Part shown: piece by piece, positions 1-5,097 of the stretch
Layout of the letters: the number at the start of each line of letters is the position of its first letter
How positions within the stretch are numbered: position 1 is the first letter of the stretch
From: an uncultured Collinsella sp.
GTDB taxonomy: Bacteria > Actinomycetota > Coriobacteriia > Coriobacteriales > Coriobacteriaceae
Assembly: GCA_900548495.1 (NCBI GenBank)
Contig: URKT01000112.1
Coordinates: 1-5,097 of the forward strand
Length of the DNA stretch: 5,097 bases
Reading direction: 5' to 3'
Notes under the pieces: generated by a model
Databases searched by the model: none
Seen by the model: the letters and a program-made list of their open reading frames with translations, nothing else
Told to the model about the DNA's origin: nothing
Translations under genes and position numbers: made by a program

Positions 1-68
1 CGGGATTGGTCAAAATAGTTTGACTATTAGCGGCTAAAATCGCCCGGCGCTAACAGCGCAAAGAATTA

Positions 69-96
69 GCCCCGCGATCGGTGTTGATCGCGGGGC
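69..96 (-). terminator. Intrinsic terminator after the FmdB-like gene
   Basis: A perfect 11-bp inverted repeat (69-79 with 86-96, arm GCCCCGCGATC on the + strand) encloses a 6-base loop. It begins 10 bases past the stop codon of the zinc-ribbon gene, the usual place for a rho-independent terminator. On the minus strand the stem is followed by TAATTCTTTG, a broken rather than pure T-run. A second small hairpin (47-51 with 55-59) lies further downstream, with TTTT at 36-39 a few bases beyond it, and could be a backup. Position and stem strength are convincing; the weak T-tract is the only caveat. Confidence 0.75.
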
Positions 97-106
97 CGCG
101 TTGTTT

Positions 107-343
107 CTAGTGGTTATGCGGGCAGTTGGCACAGCAGCCGCTGGTGGCGCTGGTGCTGGAGCCGCCGCTTCGCTGGTCGGTGTTATAGAAACCGCTGCCC
201 TCAAATTTAATGCCGCTGGCCGAGAATGTCTTGGCCGCCGGGGCACCGCAGCTGGGGCACACGACCTCGGGAGTCTCGGACATGGGATGCTCAACCTCAA
301 ACACGTTGCCGCAGCTCGAGCACTTGTAATCGTAGCGTGCCAT
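107..343 (-). CDS. FmdB-family zinc-ribbon protein (78 aa)
   Basis: Small, probably cytoplasmic protein of the FmdB/CxxC_CxxC_SSSS putative regulatory family. The family is named after a proposed regulator of a formamidase operon, and its molecular role is poorly defined. The N-terminus MARYDYKCSSCG supplies the first zinc knuckle (C8, C11) and VCPSCG the second (C29, C32). The family-typical stretch GIKFEGSGFYNTD follows at residues 44-56. The rest is a Gly/Ser/Thr-rich, probably disordered tail ending in CCANCPHNH, whose cysteines and histidines could bind a further metal ion. The length is normal for the family. The ATG start is supported by an AAGGA ribosome binding site (350-354) six bases upstream. 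The gene lies 87 bases downstream of the GH13-GH77 gene, on the same strand but separated from it by a hairpin, so it may be transcribed partly by read-through. I see no convincing promoter of its own. The family call is secure; the function is unknown. Confidence 0.9.
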   Translation of the reverse strand: MARYDYKCSSCGNVFEVEHPMSETPEVVCPSCGAPAAKTFSASGIKFEGSGFYNTDQRSGGSSTSATSGCCANCPHNH

Positions 344-347
344 AATA

Positions 348-356
348 CTTCCTTTT
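348..356 (-). promoter_or_regulatory. Shine-Dalgarno site of the FmdB-like gene
   Basis: The minus strand reads AAAAGGAAG and then TATT before the ATG. The AAGGA core at 350-354 is six bases from the start codon, a good spacing. It fixes the start of the 78-residue protein. Confidence 0.75.
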
Positions 357-365
357 CAGCACAAA

Positions 366-387
366 GCGGGCAGATTACTCTGCCCGC
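366..387 (-). terminator. Hairpin terminator after the GH13-GH77 gene
   Basis: A perfect 9-bp inverted repeat (GCGGGCAGA at 366-374, TCTGCCCGC at 379-387) has a 4-base loop. It lies 43 bases past the stop codon of the large fusion gene and just upstream of the ribosome binding site of the zinc-ribbon gene. On the minus strand it is followed by only TTTGT, so termination may be partial and some transcripts may continue into the downstream gene. On the + strand it is followed by AAAAA, so it is not a good terminator in that direction. Confidence 0.6.
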
Positions 388-430
388 AAAAACTCAAACG
401 TCTGTACTGTACCCTATATCGGGGGTTTTA

Positions 431-3400
431 TCACGCTTCGCCCCAGAATCTATGAGTGTTGCGCAGGAGCTGTGCGGTTTTGTTCTCGGCGGCTGCAATG
501 TCTGCCTCGTCAGCCTGCCAGGTCCAGTTGCCCGTGGCCACGCCCGGAACGTTCATGCGCGCGTCGTCGCCAAGCCCCAGGACATCCTGCAGCGGCATCA
601 TCACCAGGGGAGCGTCGCTTGCCAGCGCGTCGCTCATCAGCTTGGCCGCCACCTCAACACCGCTCGGTTCATCGCCGCCCGCAAAGGAACGCGTACACCA
701 GCCGGCCAGCGTCGACGTATCGTGCGTTGAGGTGTACAGGATCTTGCCGGGCGTGGGATGCACACCGCAACGAACGTCGTAGTCGCTAAACTCCAGCACG
801 TCCATGCCGGGGAAGCCGCAGGTCGATGCCATGGCGCGAACACCGGGCGTCAAATAGCCCAAGTCCTCGGCGATAAAGTTGAGCGGACCCAGCTCGTCGT
901 AGGCGGTCTGGAACAGGTCTTTGCCCGGTCCTGCCAGCCAGCGGCCGTCGGCACAAGCCTTGCCCGCGGGGATACTAAAGTAGCTGTGGAAGCCCAGGAA
1001 GTGATCCAGACGCACGCGGTCGTAGAGCGAGAACGCACGACGCAGGCGATCCATCCACCATCTATAGCCGTTCTGCTTCATGTAGTCCCAGCGGAACGTC
1101 GGGTTGCCCCACACCTGGCCCTCGGGTGCAAAGTTGTCGGGCGGCGCACCGGAAATCTCAATCGCCTTTCCGGTATCGGACAGCCAGAAGTTCTCGGGTT
1201 CGCTCCACGCGTCTGCCGAATCGTCGGACACGTACATAGGAATATCGCCGATAACCTCGATGCCCTTCTTGTGCGCATAGTTCATGAGCTCGCACCAAGC
1301 GAGGTCAAAGCGGTACTGCATGTACGCCTGAAGCTCGGCCTCGTTGTGGAAGCGCTTGTCGTCGATCAGATGCTCGTTGTAGCGCGCGATATCTGCCGGC
1401 CAATCATGGCGCGACTCGCCCTCAAAGTACTTCTTAACGGCCATGTAGACGCAGTATTTCTCGAGCCAATCGGCATTGCGATGTTTAAACGCGGTGTACA
1501 GCGGATCGGCATCCTCGCCGCCGCGGGCCTTCCAGGTCTCAAAGTCGGCTGCCAGCTCCTCGTGGCTCTCGGGTAGCAGGTCGATATTGCCTGCAAAGGC
1601 CGAAGGACCAGCGTAAGGGGAGCGGAAGAAGTCCGTGGGGTTGACGGGAAGAACCTGCCAGTAGCGCATGCCCATGGCAGCCAGATGGTCGATAAAACGA
1701 CGCGTGGGTGCGCCGATCGTACCGGGCTTGCCGTCGTCGGTCGGCACCGATGTGATATGGCACACAACACCCGCGCCGTGATCGAGCGGCTCCTGCAGGC
1801 GCTGCTCGGCATGGTGATAGATGATCGATGAGCCTAGCGGATACAGATCGAGCGTGACCGTACCGTTGTGGATCTCGCACTCGTGACCGCTGATCACGTC
1901 ACTCGCGCATTCGCCGAGCGCCGTGATCGTCACGCGATGCGAATTGCGCAGGCTGCGGTTGATGATGACGGTCGCGGACTCGCCGTCTTTACCGGTACGG
2001 TTGTAGGCCAGCACCTCGTCATTGAGCGCAAAGGCCTTGATTTCACCGTCGATCATAAACGGCAGCGCGCGGCGCACAGCAGATGCGTTCTTGACGATCG
2101 CGAACGTATCGAAGTCGTGCAGGTCTTCCTTGGTCGGCATGGTGCGGCGATTACCCGGATCGGTGAGTCCCTCCAAGCCGTACTCGTCACCGTAATAGAT
2201 TGAGGGAACGCCCGGGAACGTCATCTGCATGAGCGTCGCGAGCCAAAAACGGCTCTTGGCCAGGCCCATCGCGTTCTCGTCCAGGCGCCATTTGCTGCGC
2301 TCGCACTCGGGCAGCTGCGACTCGTCGGGGCCGCCGCCGAGCACCGAGATAATGCGCGGACGGTCGTGGCTCGACAGCAGGTTGAGCGCGCAAGACAGGG
2401 CCTCACGCGGATAGTTCTCGCGTAGGGTCTCGATATCCTCGGCAGCTTGGTAGGCGTTTTTGTAGCCCATCAAAAAGCCGATGACCATGTCGCGGAAGGG
2501 GTAATCCATGGCCGAGTCGAGCTCGGAGCCTTGTAGATAGCGACGCAGATGGCCGTAGCTGATCTTGTTGGAGGCATCTTCCCAGACCTCGCCGAGCAGC
2601 AGCGCGTCGGGCTTTTCGGCGAGCACGGCCTTTTTGATCTCGGTCAGGAAGTCATCGGAAAGTTCGTCGGCCACATCCAGACGCCAGCCGTGAGCGCCGG
2701 CGCGCAGCCATTTACGAATGACGCCGTCCTTGCCCAGGAGCCGCTCGCGTACCAGTTCGGAGCTCTCATTGATGGCGGGCATATTGCCCACGCCCCACCA
2801 GCAGTCGTACGAGCCGTCCTCGTGGAAATAAAACGCATCGCGCCACGGCGAATCCTCGCTCTGCCATGCGCCCACGCCGGGGTAGTTGCCGTAGCGGTTG
2901 AAGTAGATCGAATCGTCGCCCGTGTGGTTGAACACGCCGTCCAGAATGATGGAAATGCCCAGCTTCTCGGCCGCCTCGCACAGCTCAGTAAAGTCCTGCT
3001 CGGTGCCCAGAATCGGATCGATCTTGGTGTAATCGGCGGTGTCGTAGCGGTGGTTGCTCGCGGCTTCAAAAATGGGGTTGAGGTAGATGGCTGTAAAGCC
3101 CAGCTCGGCGATGCGAGGCAGGTCTTCCTGAATGCCCTTGAGCGATCCGCCGTAAAAGTCCCAGGTCTTGATGGAGCCGTCCTCGGCGCGCTCGTACACA
3201 GGCGGCTCGTTCCAGTCCTCGACCATGCGGCGTTGGATTCCGTTGCGTGGCTTTTCGACCTCGGCCAGCGTGCGCTCGCGCCAGTGCTCGTCGCGGGCAT
3301 AGCGATCGGGGAAGATCTGGTAGACCATACCGCGCTCGTACCAGGTGGGACGGTTCTCACGGTGTTTGTAGACGGTGACCTGGAATGACGGCACCTCGGC

Positions 3401-3727
3401 GTAGTCGTAGGTTACGCCTTCGCCGCCGGTACGTCCTTGCGGTGCGCCCAGGCGGACCTCGGGCTGGCCTTCGATATTACAGATAAAGCTGTACCAGATA
3501 AGACAGGGCTCGGTGCACTCAAGCTCTACGCTAAATATGCCGTCGCCCTCGTGCGTCATGGGATACAGAGACTCGCCGATCTTATCGACCCAGGTGCGCA
3601 GTGTAAGTGTTGCCTGCGCGGGATCGGCATCCTCCAGAATCACGGAGAGCGAAAGGGTAGTTCCTGTGGTCACAGCGCCAAACGGAGTGCGAAACTGCGG
3701 CAGACGGCTGTTGTGTATCAATCTCAT
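431..3727 (-). CDS. malQ: GH13 neopullulanase-like / GH77 4-alpha-glucanotransferase fusion (1098 aa)
   Basis: Bifunctional alpha-glucan enzyme with no signal peptide, so probably cytoplasmic. Residues 1-125 form an N-terminal beta domain, opening with an RTPFGAV motif of the kind seen in neopullulanase relatives. Residues 128-545 are a GH13 barrel: YQIFPDR (136-142), DGVFNH (263-268), MPAIN (316-320, matching the neopullulanase MPKLN region), GWRLDVADE with nucleophile D351, GEVW with acid/base E380, and SSHD with D455. A beta C-domain ends near 640. After a linker of about 10 residues a GH77 domain runs from about 650 to the end: SPYAGPSAFAGN, IGDIPMYV, VWGNP, VRLDHF with nucleophile D908, AEDLG with E954, and THD with D1003. 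All six catalytic acids are present. Family knowledge predicts hydrolysis of cyclodextrin, pullulan or maltodextrin bonds plus glucan disproportionation; the exact substrates cannot be read from sequence. The ATG start has only a weak GGA ribosome site seven bases upstream, but the N-terminal family motif supports it. The symbol malQ refers to the GH77 half only. Confidence 0.93.
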   Translation of the reverse strand: MRLIHNSRLPQFRTPFGAVTTGTTLSLSVILEDADPAQATLTLRTWVDKIGESLYPMTHEGDGIFSVELECTEPCLIWYSFICNIEGQPEVRLGAPQGRTGGEGVTYDYAEVPSFQVTVYKHRENRPTWYERGMVYQIFPDRYARDEHWRERTLAEVEKPRNGIQRRMVEDWNEPPVYERAEDGSIKTWDFYGGSLKGIQEDLPRIAELGFTAIYLNPIFEAASNHRYDTADYTKIDPILGTEQDFTELCEAAEKLGISIILDGVFNHTGDDSIYFNRYGNYPGVGAWQSEDSPWRDAFYFHEDGSYDCWWGVGNMPAINESSELVRERLLGKDGVIRKWLRAGAHGWRLDVADELSDDFLTEIKKAVLAEKPDALLLGEVWEDASNKISYGHLRRYLQGSELDSAMDYPFRDMVIGFLMGYKNAYQAAEDIETLRENYPREALSCALNLLSSHDRPRIISVLGGGPDESQLPECERSKWRLDENAMGLAKSRFWLATLMQMTFPGVPSIYYGDEYGLEGLTDPGNRRTMPTKEDLHDFDTFAIVKNASAVRRALPFMIDGEIKAFALNDEVLAYNRTGKDGESATVIINRSLRNSHRVTITALGECASDVISGHECEIHNGTVTLDLYPLGSSIIYHHAEQRLQEPLDHGAGVVCHITSVPTDDGKPGTIGAPTRRFIDHLAAMGMRYWQVLPVNPTDFFRSPYAGPSAFAGNIDLLPESHEELAADFETWKARGGEDADPLYTAFKHRNADWLEKYCVYMAVKKYFEGESRHDWPADIARYNEHLIDDKRFHNEAELQAYMQYRFDLAWCELMNYAHKKGIEVIGDIPMYVSDDSADAWSEPENFWLSDTGKAIEISGAPPDNFAPEGQVWGNPTFRWDYMKQNGYRWWMDRLRRAFSLYDRVRLDHFLGFHSYFSIPAGKACADGRWLAGPGKDLFQTAYDELGPLNFIAEDLGYLTPGVRAMASTCGFPGMDVLEFSDYDVRCGVHPTPGKILYTSTHDTSTLAGWCTRSFAGGDEPSGVEVAAKLMSDALASDAPLVMMPLQDVLGLGDDARMNVPGVATGNWTWQADEADIAAAENKTAQLLRNTHRFWGEA

Positions 3728-3750
3728 AGTACGGTCCAGTTCAATAGAAT

Positions 3751-3768
3751 CATGGCCTGCTGGCCATG
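3751..3768 (-). promoter_or_regulatory. Perfect inverted repeat in the leader of the GH13-GH77 gene
   Basis: CATGGCC (3751-3757) and GGCCATG (3762-3768) form a perfect 7-bp dyad around a 4-base spacer. It ends 23 bases before the start codon and lies downstream of the proposed -10 box, so it would be transcribed in the leader. It could be an operator or an mRNA hairpin affecting translation. The symmetry is directly visible; the function is inferred. Confidence 0.4.
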
Positions 3769-3788
3769 GGCTTTACGCACAGGATGTA

Positions 3789-3818
3789 AGTATATCTGTT
3801 GTACACAGGCTGTATAAA
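3789..3818 (-). promoter_or_regulatory. Candidate sigma70-type promoter for the GH13-GH77 gene
   Basis: On the minus strand, TTTATA (3818-3813, four of six matches to the -35 consensus) and TATACT (3794-3789, five of six to the -10 consensus) are separated by 18 bases. Transcription would start near 3782, giving a leader of about 55 bases that contains the 3751-3768 hairpin. It sits in the 218-base gap after the glgA terminator, where a promoter is needed. It is chosen by eye; other spacings are possible. Confidence 0.4.
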
Positions 3819-3882
3819 CAACATCCGTTTACCATCGGCGAACGGTTGTCCTAGAAAATCGTTTTACCAACTACCTACAGAG

Positions 3883-3909
3883 AAGGGGCGCCCGGTTGGT
3901 GCGCCCCTT
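3883..3909 (-). terminator. Hairpin terminator after glgA
   Basis: AAGGGGCGC (3883-3891) pairs perfectly with GCGCCCCTT (3901-3909) around a 9-base loop. It lies 36 bases past the glgA stop codon. On the minus strand the stem ends in TT and continues CTCTG, so the T-run is poor. Stem strength and location still favour a terminator that separates glgA from the next gene. Confidence 0.6.
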
Positions 3910-3945
3910 ACATAGGGTTTAATGAGGTTTTGGATCGTTTGTGGA

Positions 3946-5048
3946 CTAGCGGCGCTTGCGGGTGGCCGTGGCCTTGCGGACGGACGTCTTCTTGGACGGA
4001 GCCTTTTTCTCTGCCGGAGCGGCGGGGGAGACCGGGGTCTCCTTGGCGGGCTCGGGCTTAGCCTTTACCTCGGCCTTGGGCTCCTCTTTGGCAGCAGCTG
4101 GCTTAGTCTCTGCCTTGGGAGTCGTGGTCTTTGCCGTGGTCTTCTTGGCCGTCGTCGTGCGCTTTCGCGTGGTGGTCTTTGCGGCGGGCTTGGCCTCGAC
4201 TGTTGCCTCCGCCTTGGACTCGGCTGGCGTCTCCTCGACCTTGGCGGCCGGCTTTGCGGCCGCCTTGGGGGCAGCCTTCGTTGCAGTGGCCTTGGTGGCC
4301 GTCGCCTTCGTAGTTGTAGCCTTCTTGGCGGTCGTCTTCTTGGCCGGAGCCTTCTTGGTCGGTGCCTTGACGGCGGTCTCGGCCTTTACTTCGGGAGCGA
4401 CCTCGGCCTCGGCGGCCTTCTTGGCGGCTGCGGAGGTGCGCTTGCGCGTGGTCGTTGTCTTGGCAGCGGTAGTCTTGGTTGCCGTCGCCTTGGCCGCAGT
4501 GGCCTTCTTGGCCGTCGTCTTACGAGTCGTGGTCTTCTTTGCCGCAGGCTTCGCAGCAGGCTTCACCTCGGGCTCGGACTCGGGAGTAGCCTCGGCCTTC
4601 ACCTTAGGATCGGCCTTAACGGGCTCAGCCTCAACCGGTTTCTCCTCGGCCTTGGGCTCCTCAACAGCCTCAGACTCGTCGACAACTGCTGCCGGGCGCT
4701 CAATCTCCGGATGCATAAAGAAGTACAGGTCCAGATACTTGTCGGCCGAGCGCGTCCAGCTAAAGTCCTGACTCATGGCCTGCGTGACCAGCTGATCCCA
4801 GGCCTCGCGGTTGTCCCAGAACAGGCGTGCCGCGCGGAACACGGCGTCGCCCATCTCGTCGCCGTTAAAGTTACTAAACGAGAAGCCCGTGCCCTCGCCG
4901 GTAAACTCATTGTACGGGATCACGGTGTCCTTTAGGCCGCCGGTCTCGCGCACGATGGGCAGGGTGCCGTAGCGCATGGCGATGATCTGCGACAGACCGC
5001 AGGGCTCAAACTTCGAAGGCATCAGGAACATGTCGGCGGCAGCATACA
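3946..5048 (-). CDS. glgA: Glycogen synthase C-terminal part with histone-H1-like tail (5' partial)
   Basis: C-terminal end of an ADP-glucose-dependent glycogen synthase (GT5), which extends alpha-1,4-glucan chains. Counting the residue at 5047-5049 as 1, residues 2-115 are the end of the C-terminal Rossmann domain. They include MPSKFEPCGLSQ, where E15 corresponds to the active-site Glu of the EPCGL motif, and RETGGLKDTV (34-43), both hallmarks of bacterial GlgA. From about 117 to 367 the protein is a low-complexity tail of K, A, T, E and P, ending ATRKRR. Ordinary GlgA proteins are about 480 residues and stop near the end of the fold, so this tail is an addition. Roughly 360 N-terminal residues are missing because the contig ends in adapter sequence. 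The GTG at 5047-5049 is not a real start, since its first base is the adapter's and the in-frame stop just upstream is in the adapter. The gene is followed by a hairpin and then by the GH13-GH77 enzyme on the same strand, consistent with a glucan-storage locus. The family call is very secure; the tail's role is unknown. Confidence 0.93.
3949..4701 (-). repeat. Low-complexity repetitive region encoding the GlgA tail
   Basis: About 750 bases encode degenerate lysine/alanine/threonine repeats. TTTRK occurs at tail residues 173-177, 199-203 and 292-296, and KPAA followed by KTTTRK occurs twice. At DNA level short units recur; for example CTTCTTGGCCGTCGTC is present at 4141-4156 and again at 4504-4519. 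The frame is open throughout and continuous with the glycogen synthase domain. The same composition opens long spurious frames on the + strand. Copy number could vary between strains or be miscounted in assembly. Confidence 0.7.
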
Positions 5049-5097
5049 CTGTCTCTTATACACATCTCCGAGCCCACGAGACATGCGCAGATCTCGT
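5049..5097 (+). other. Illumina Nextera adapter and index at the contig end (not genomic)
   Basis: The terminal bases read CTGTCTCTTATACACATCT (5049-5067, the Tn5 mosaic-end complement), CCGAGCCCACGAGAC (5068-5082, Nextera read-2 adapter), the 8-mer ATGCGCAG (5083-5090, index position) and ATCTCGT (5091-5097, start of the P7 complement). The order and lengths match a Nextera library end exactly. This is untrimmed read-through into adapter, so genomic sequence stops at 5048. Confidence 0.97.

Noticed and set aside
9..40. TTGACT (20-25) and TAAAAT (35-40) as a + strand promoter, with a small GTCAAA/TTTGAC dyad
   Set aside because: The spacing is only nine bases, and no + strand gene follows.
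101..730. 209-residue + strand open frame
   Set aside because: It runs opposite the zinc-ribbon gene, through a terminator hairpin and into the end of the fusion gene; no domain is seen.
758..1576. 272-residue + strand open frame
   Set aside because: Antisense to the GH77 domain with its intact catalytic motifs; a by-product of high GC content.
2549..3388. 279-residue + strand open frame
   Set aside because: It lies wholly opposite the GH13 catalytic domain, whose motifs are clear on the minus strand; its translation has no recognisable family and it has no ribosome site.
3855..3865. AAAATCGTTTT as a LacI-family operator upstream of the fusion gene
   Set aside because: The symmetry is only four base pairs around a three-base centre, is AT-run based, and does not match the longer palindrome expected; chance is likely.
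3949..4701. A separate histone-like gene downstream of glgA
   Set aside because: There is no stop between the GT5 domain and the tail, no internal ATG with a ribosome site at the junction, and the frame is continuous.
3949..4701. CRISPR array or tandem repeat array
   Set aside because: The repeats are degenerate, irregularly spaced and coding; there are no uniform spacers.
3922..4935. Long + strand open frames (also 3956-4771) opposite the GlgA tail
   Set aside because: They arise because Lys/Ala/Thr codons read on the other strand seldom give stops. The products are low-complexity Gly/Leu/Arg or Ala/Val strings with no domain, while the minus frame is continuous with a real GT5 domain.
5047..5049. 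GTG as the start codon of the glycogen synthase frame
   Set aside because: Its first base comes from the adapter, and the preceding in-frame stop is in the adapter. The protein starts in the middle of the GT5 C-terminal domain, so the gene is truncated.

Overview
This 5.1 kb window looks like one end of a draft contig from a GC-rich, glycogen/starch-metabolising bacterium. The best guess is a gut actinobacterium of the Coriobacteriia (Collinsella-like). That guess rests on the high GC content (about 60% by eye), the gene content, and a lysine/alanine/threonine-rich tail on glycogen synthase, a tail style I associate with GC-rich Actinobacteria. It is an inference, not a database result.

All three genes are on the minus strand, so transcription runs from right to left. 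(1) At the right end is the C-terminal part of a glycogen synthase (GlgA, GT5), broken by the end of the contig. It carries a tail of about 250 residues made of alternating acidic and histone-H1-like basic blocks. A hairpin follows it at 3883-3909. (2) Next is a 1098-residue fusion enzyme. Its N-terminal half is a GH13 neopullulanase/cyclomaltodextrinase-like alpha-glucan hydrolase with its own N-terminal beta domain. Its C-terminal half is a GH77 4-alpha-glucanotransferase (MalQ/amylomaltase). Both sets of catalytic acids are present. Upstream lie a plausible promoter and a perfect leader hairpin; downstream is a 9-bp-stem hairpin. (3) Last is a 78-residue FmdB-type zinc-ribbon protein with its own strong ribosome binding site and a strong hairpin terminator at 69-96.

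Functionally, GlgA elongates alpha-1,4-glucan from ADP-glucose, while the fusion enzyme would hydrolyse and disproportionate maltodextrins or cyclodextrin-like oligosaccharides in the cytoplasm. The pair therefore fits storage-glucan turnover. The FmdB-like protein has no clear link to that pathway.

The last 49 bases (5049-5097) are not genomic. They match the Illumina Nextera read-2 adapter, followed by an 8-base index and the start of the P7 sequence. This creates a false GTG start for glgA. The most biologically interesting feature is the GlgA tail; the GH13-GH77 fusion comes second. I found no CRISPR array, tRNA, rRNA, insertion sequence or phage gene.
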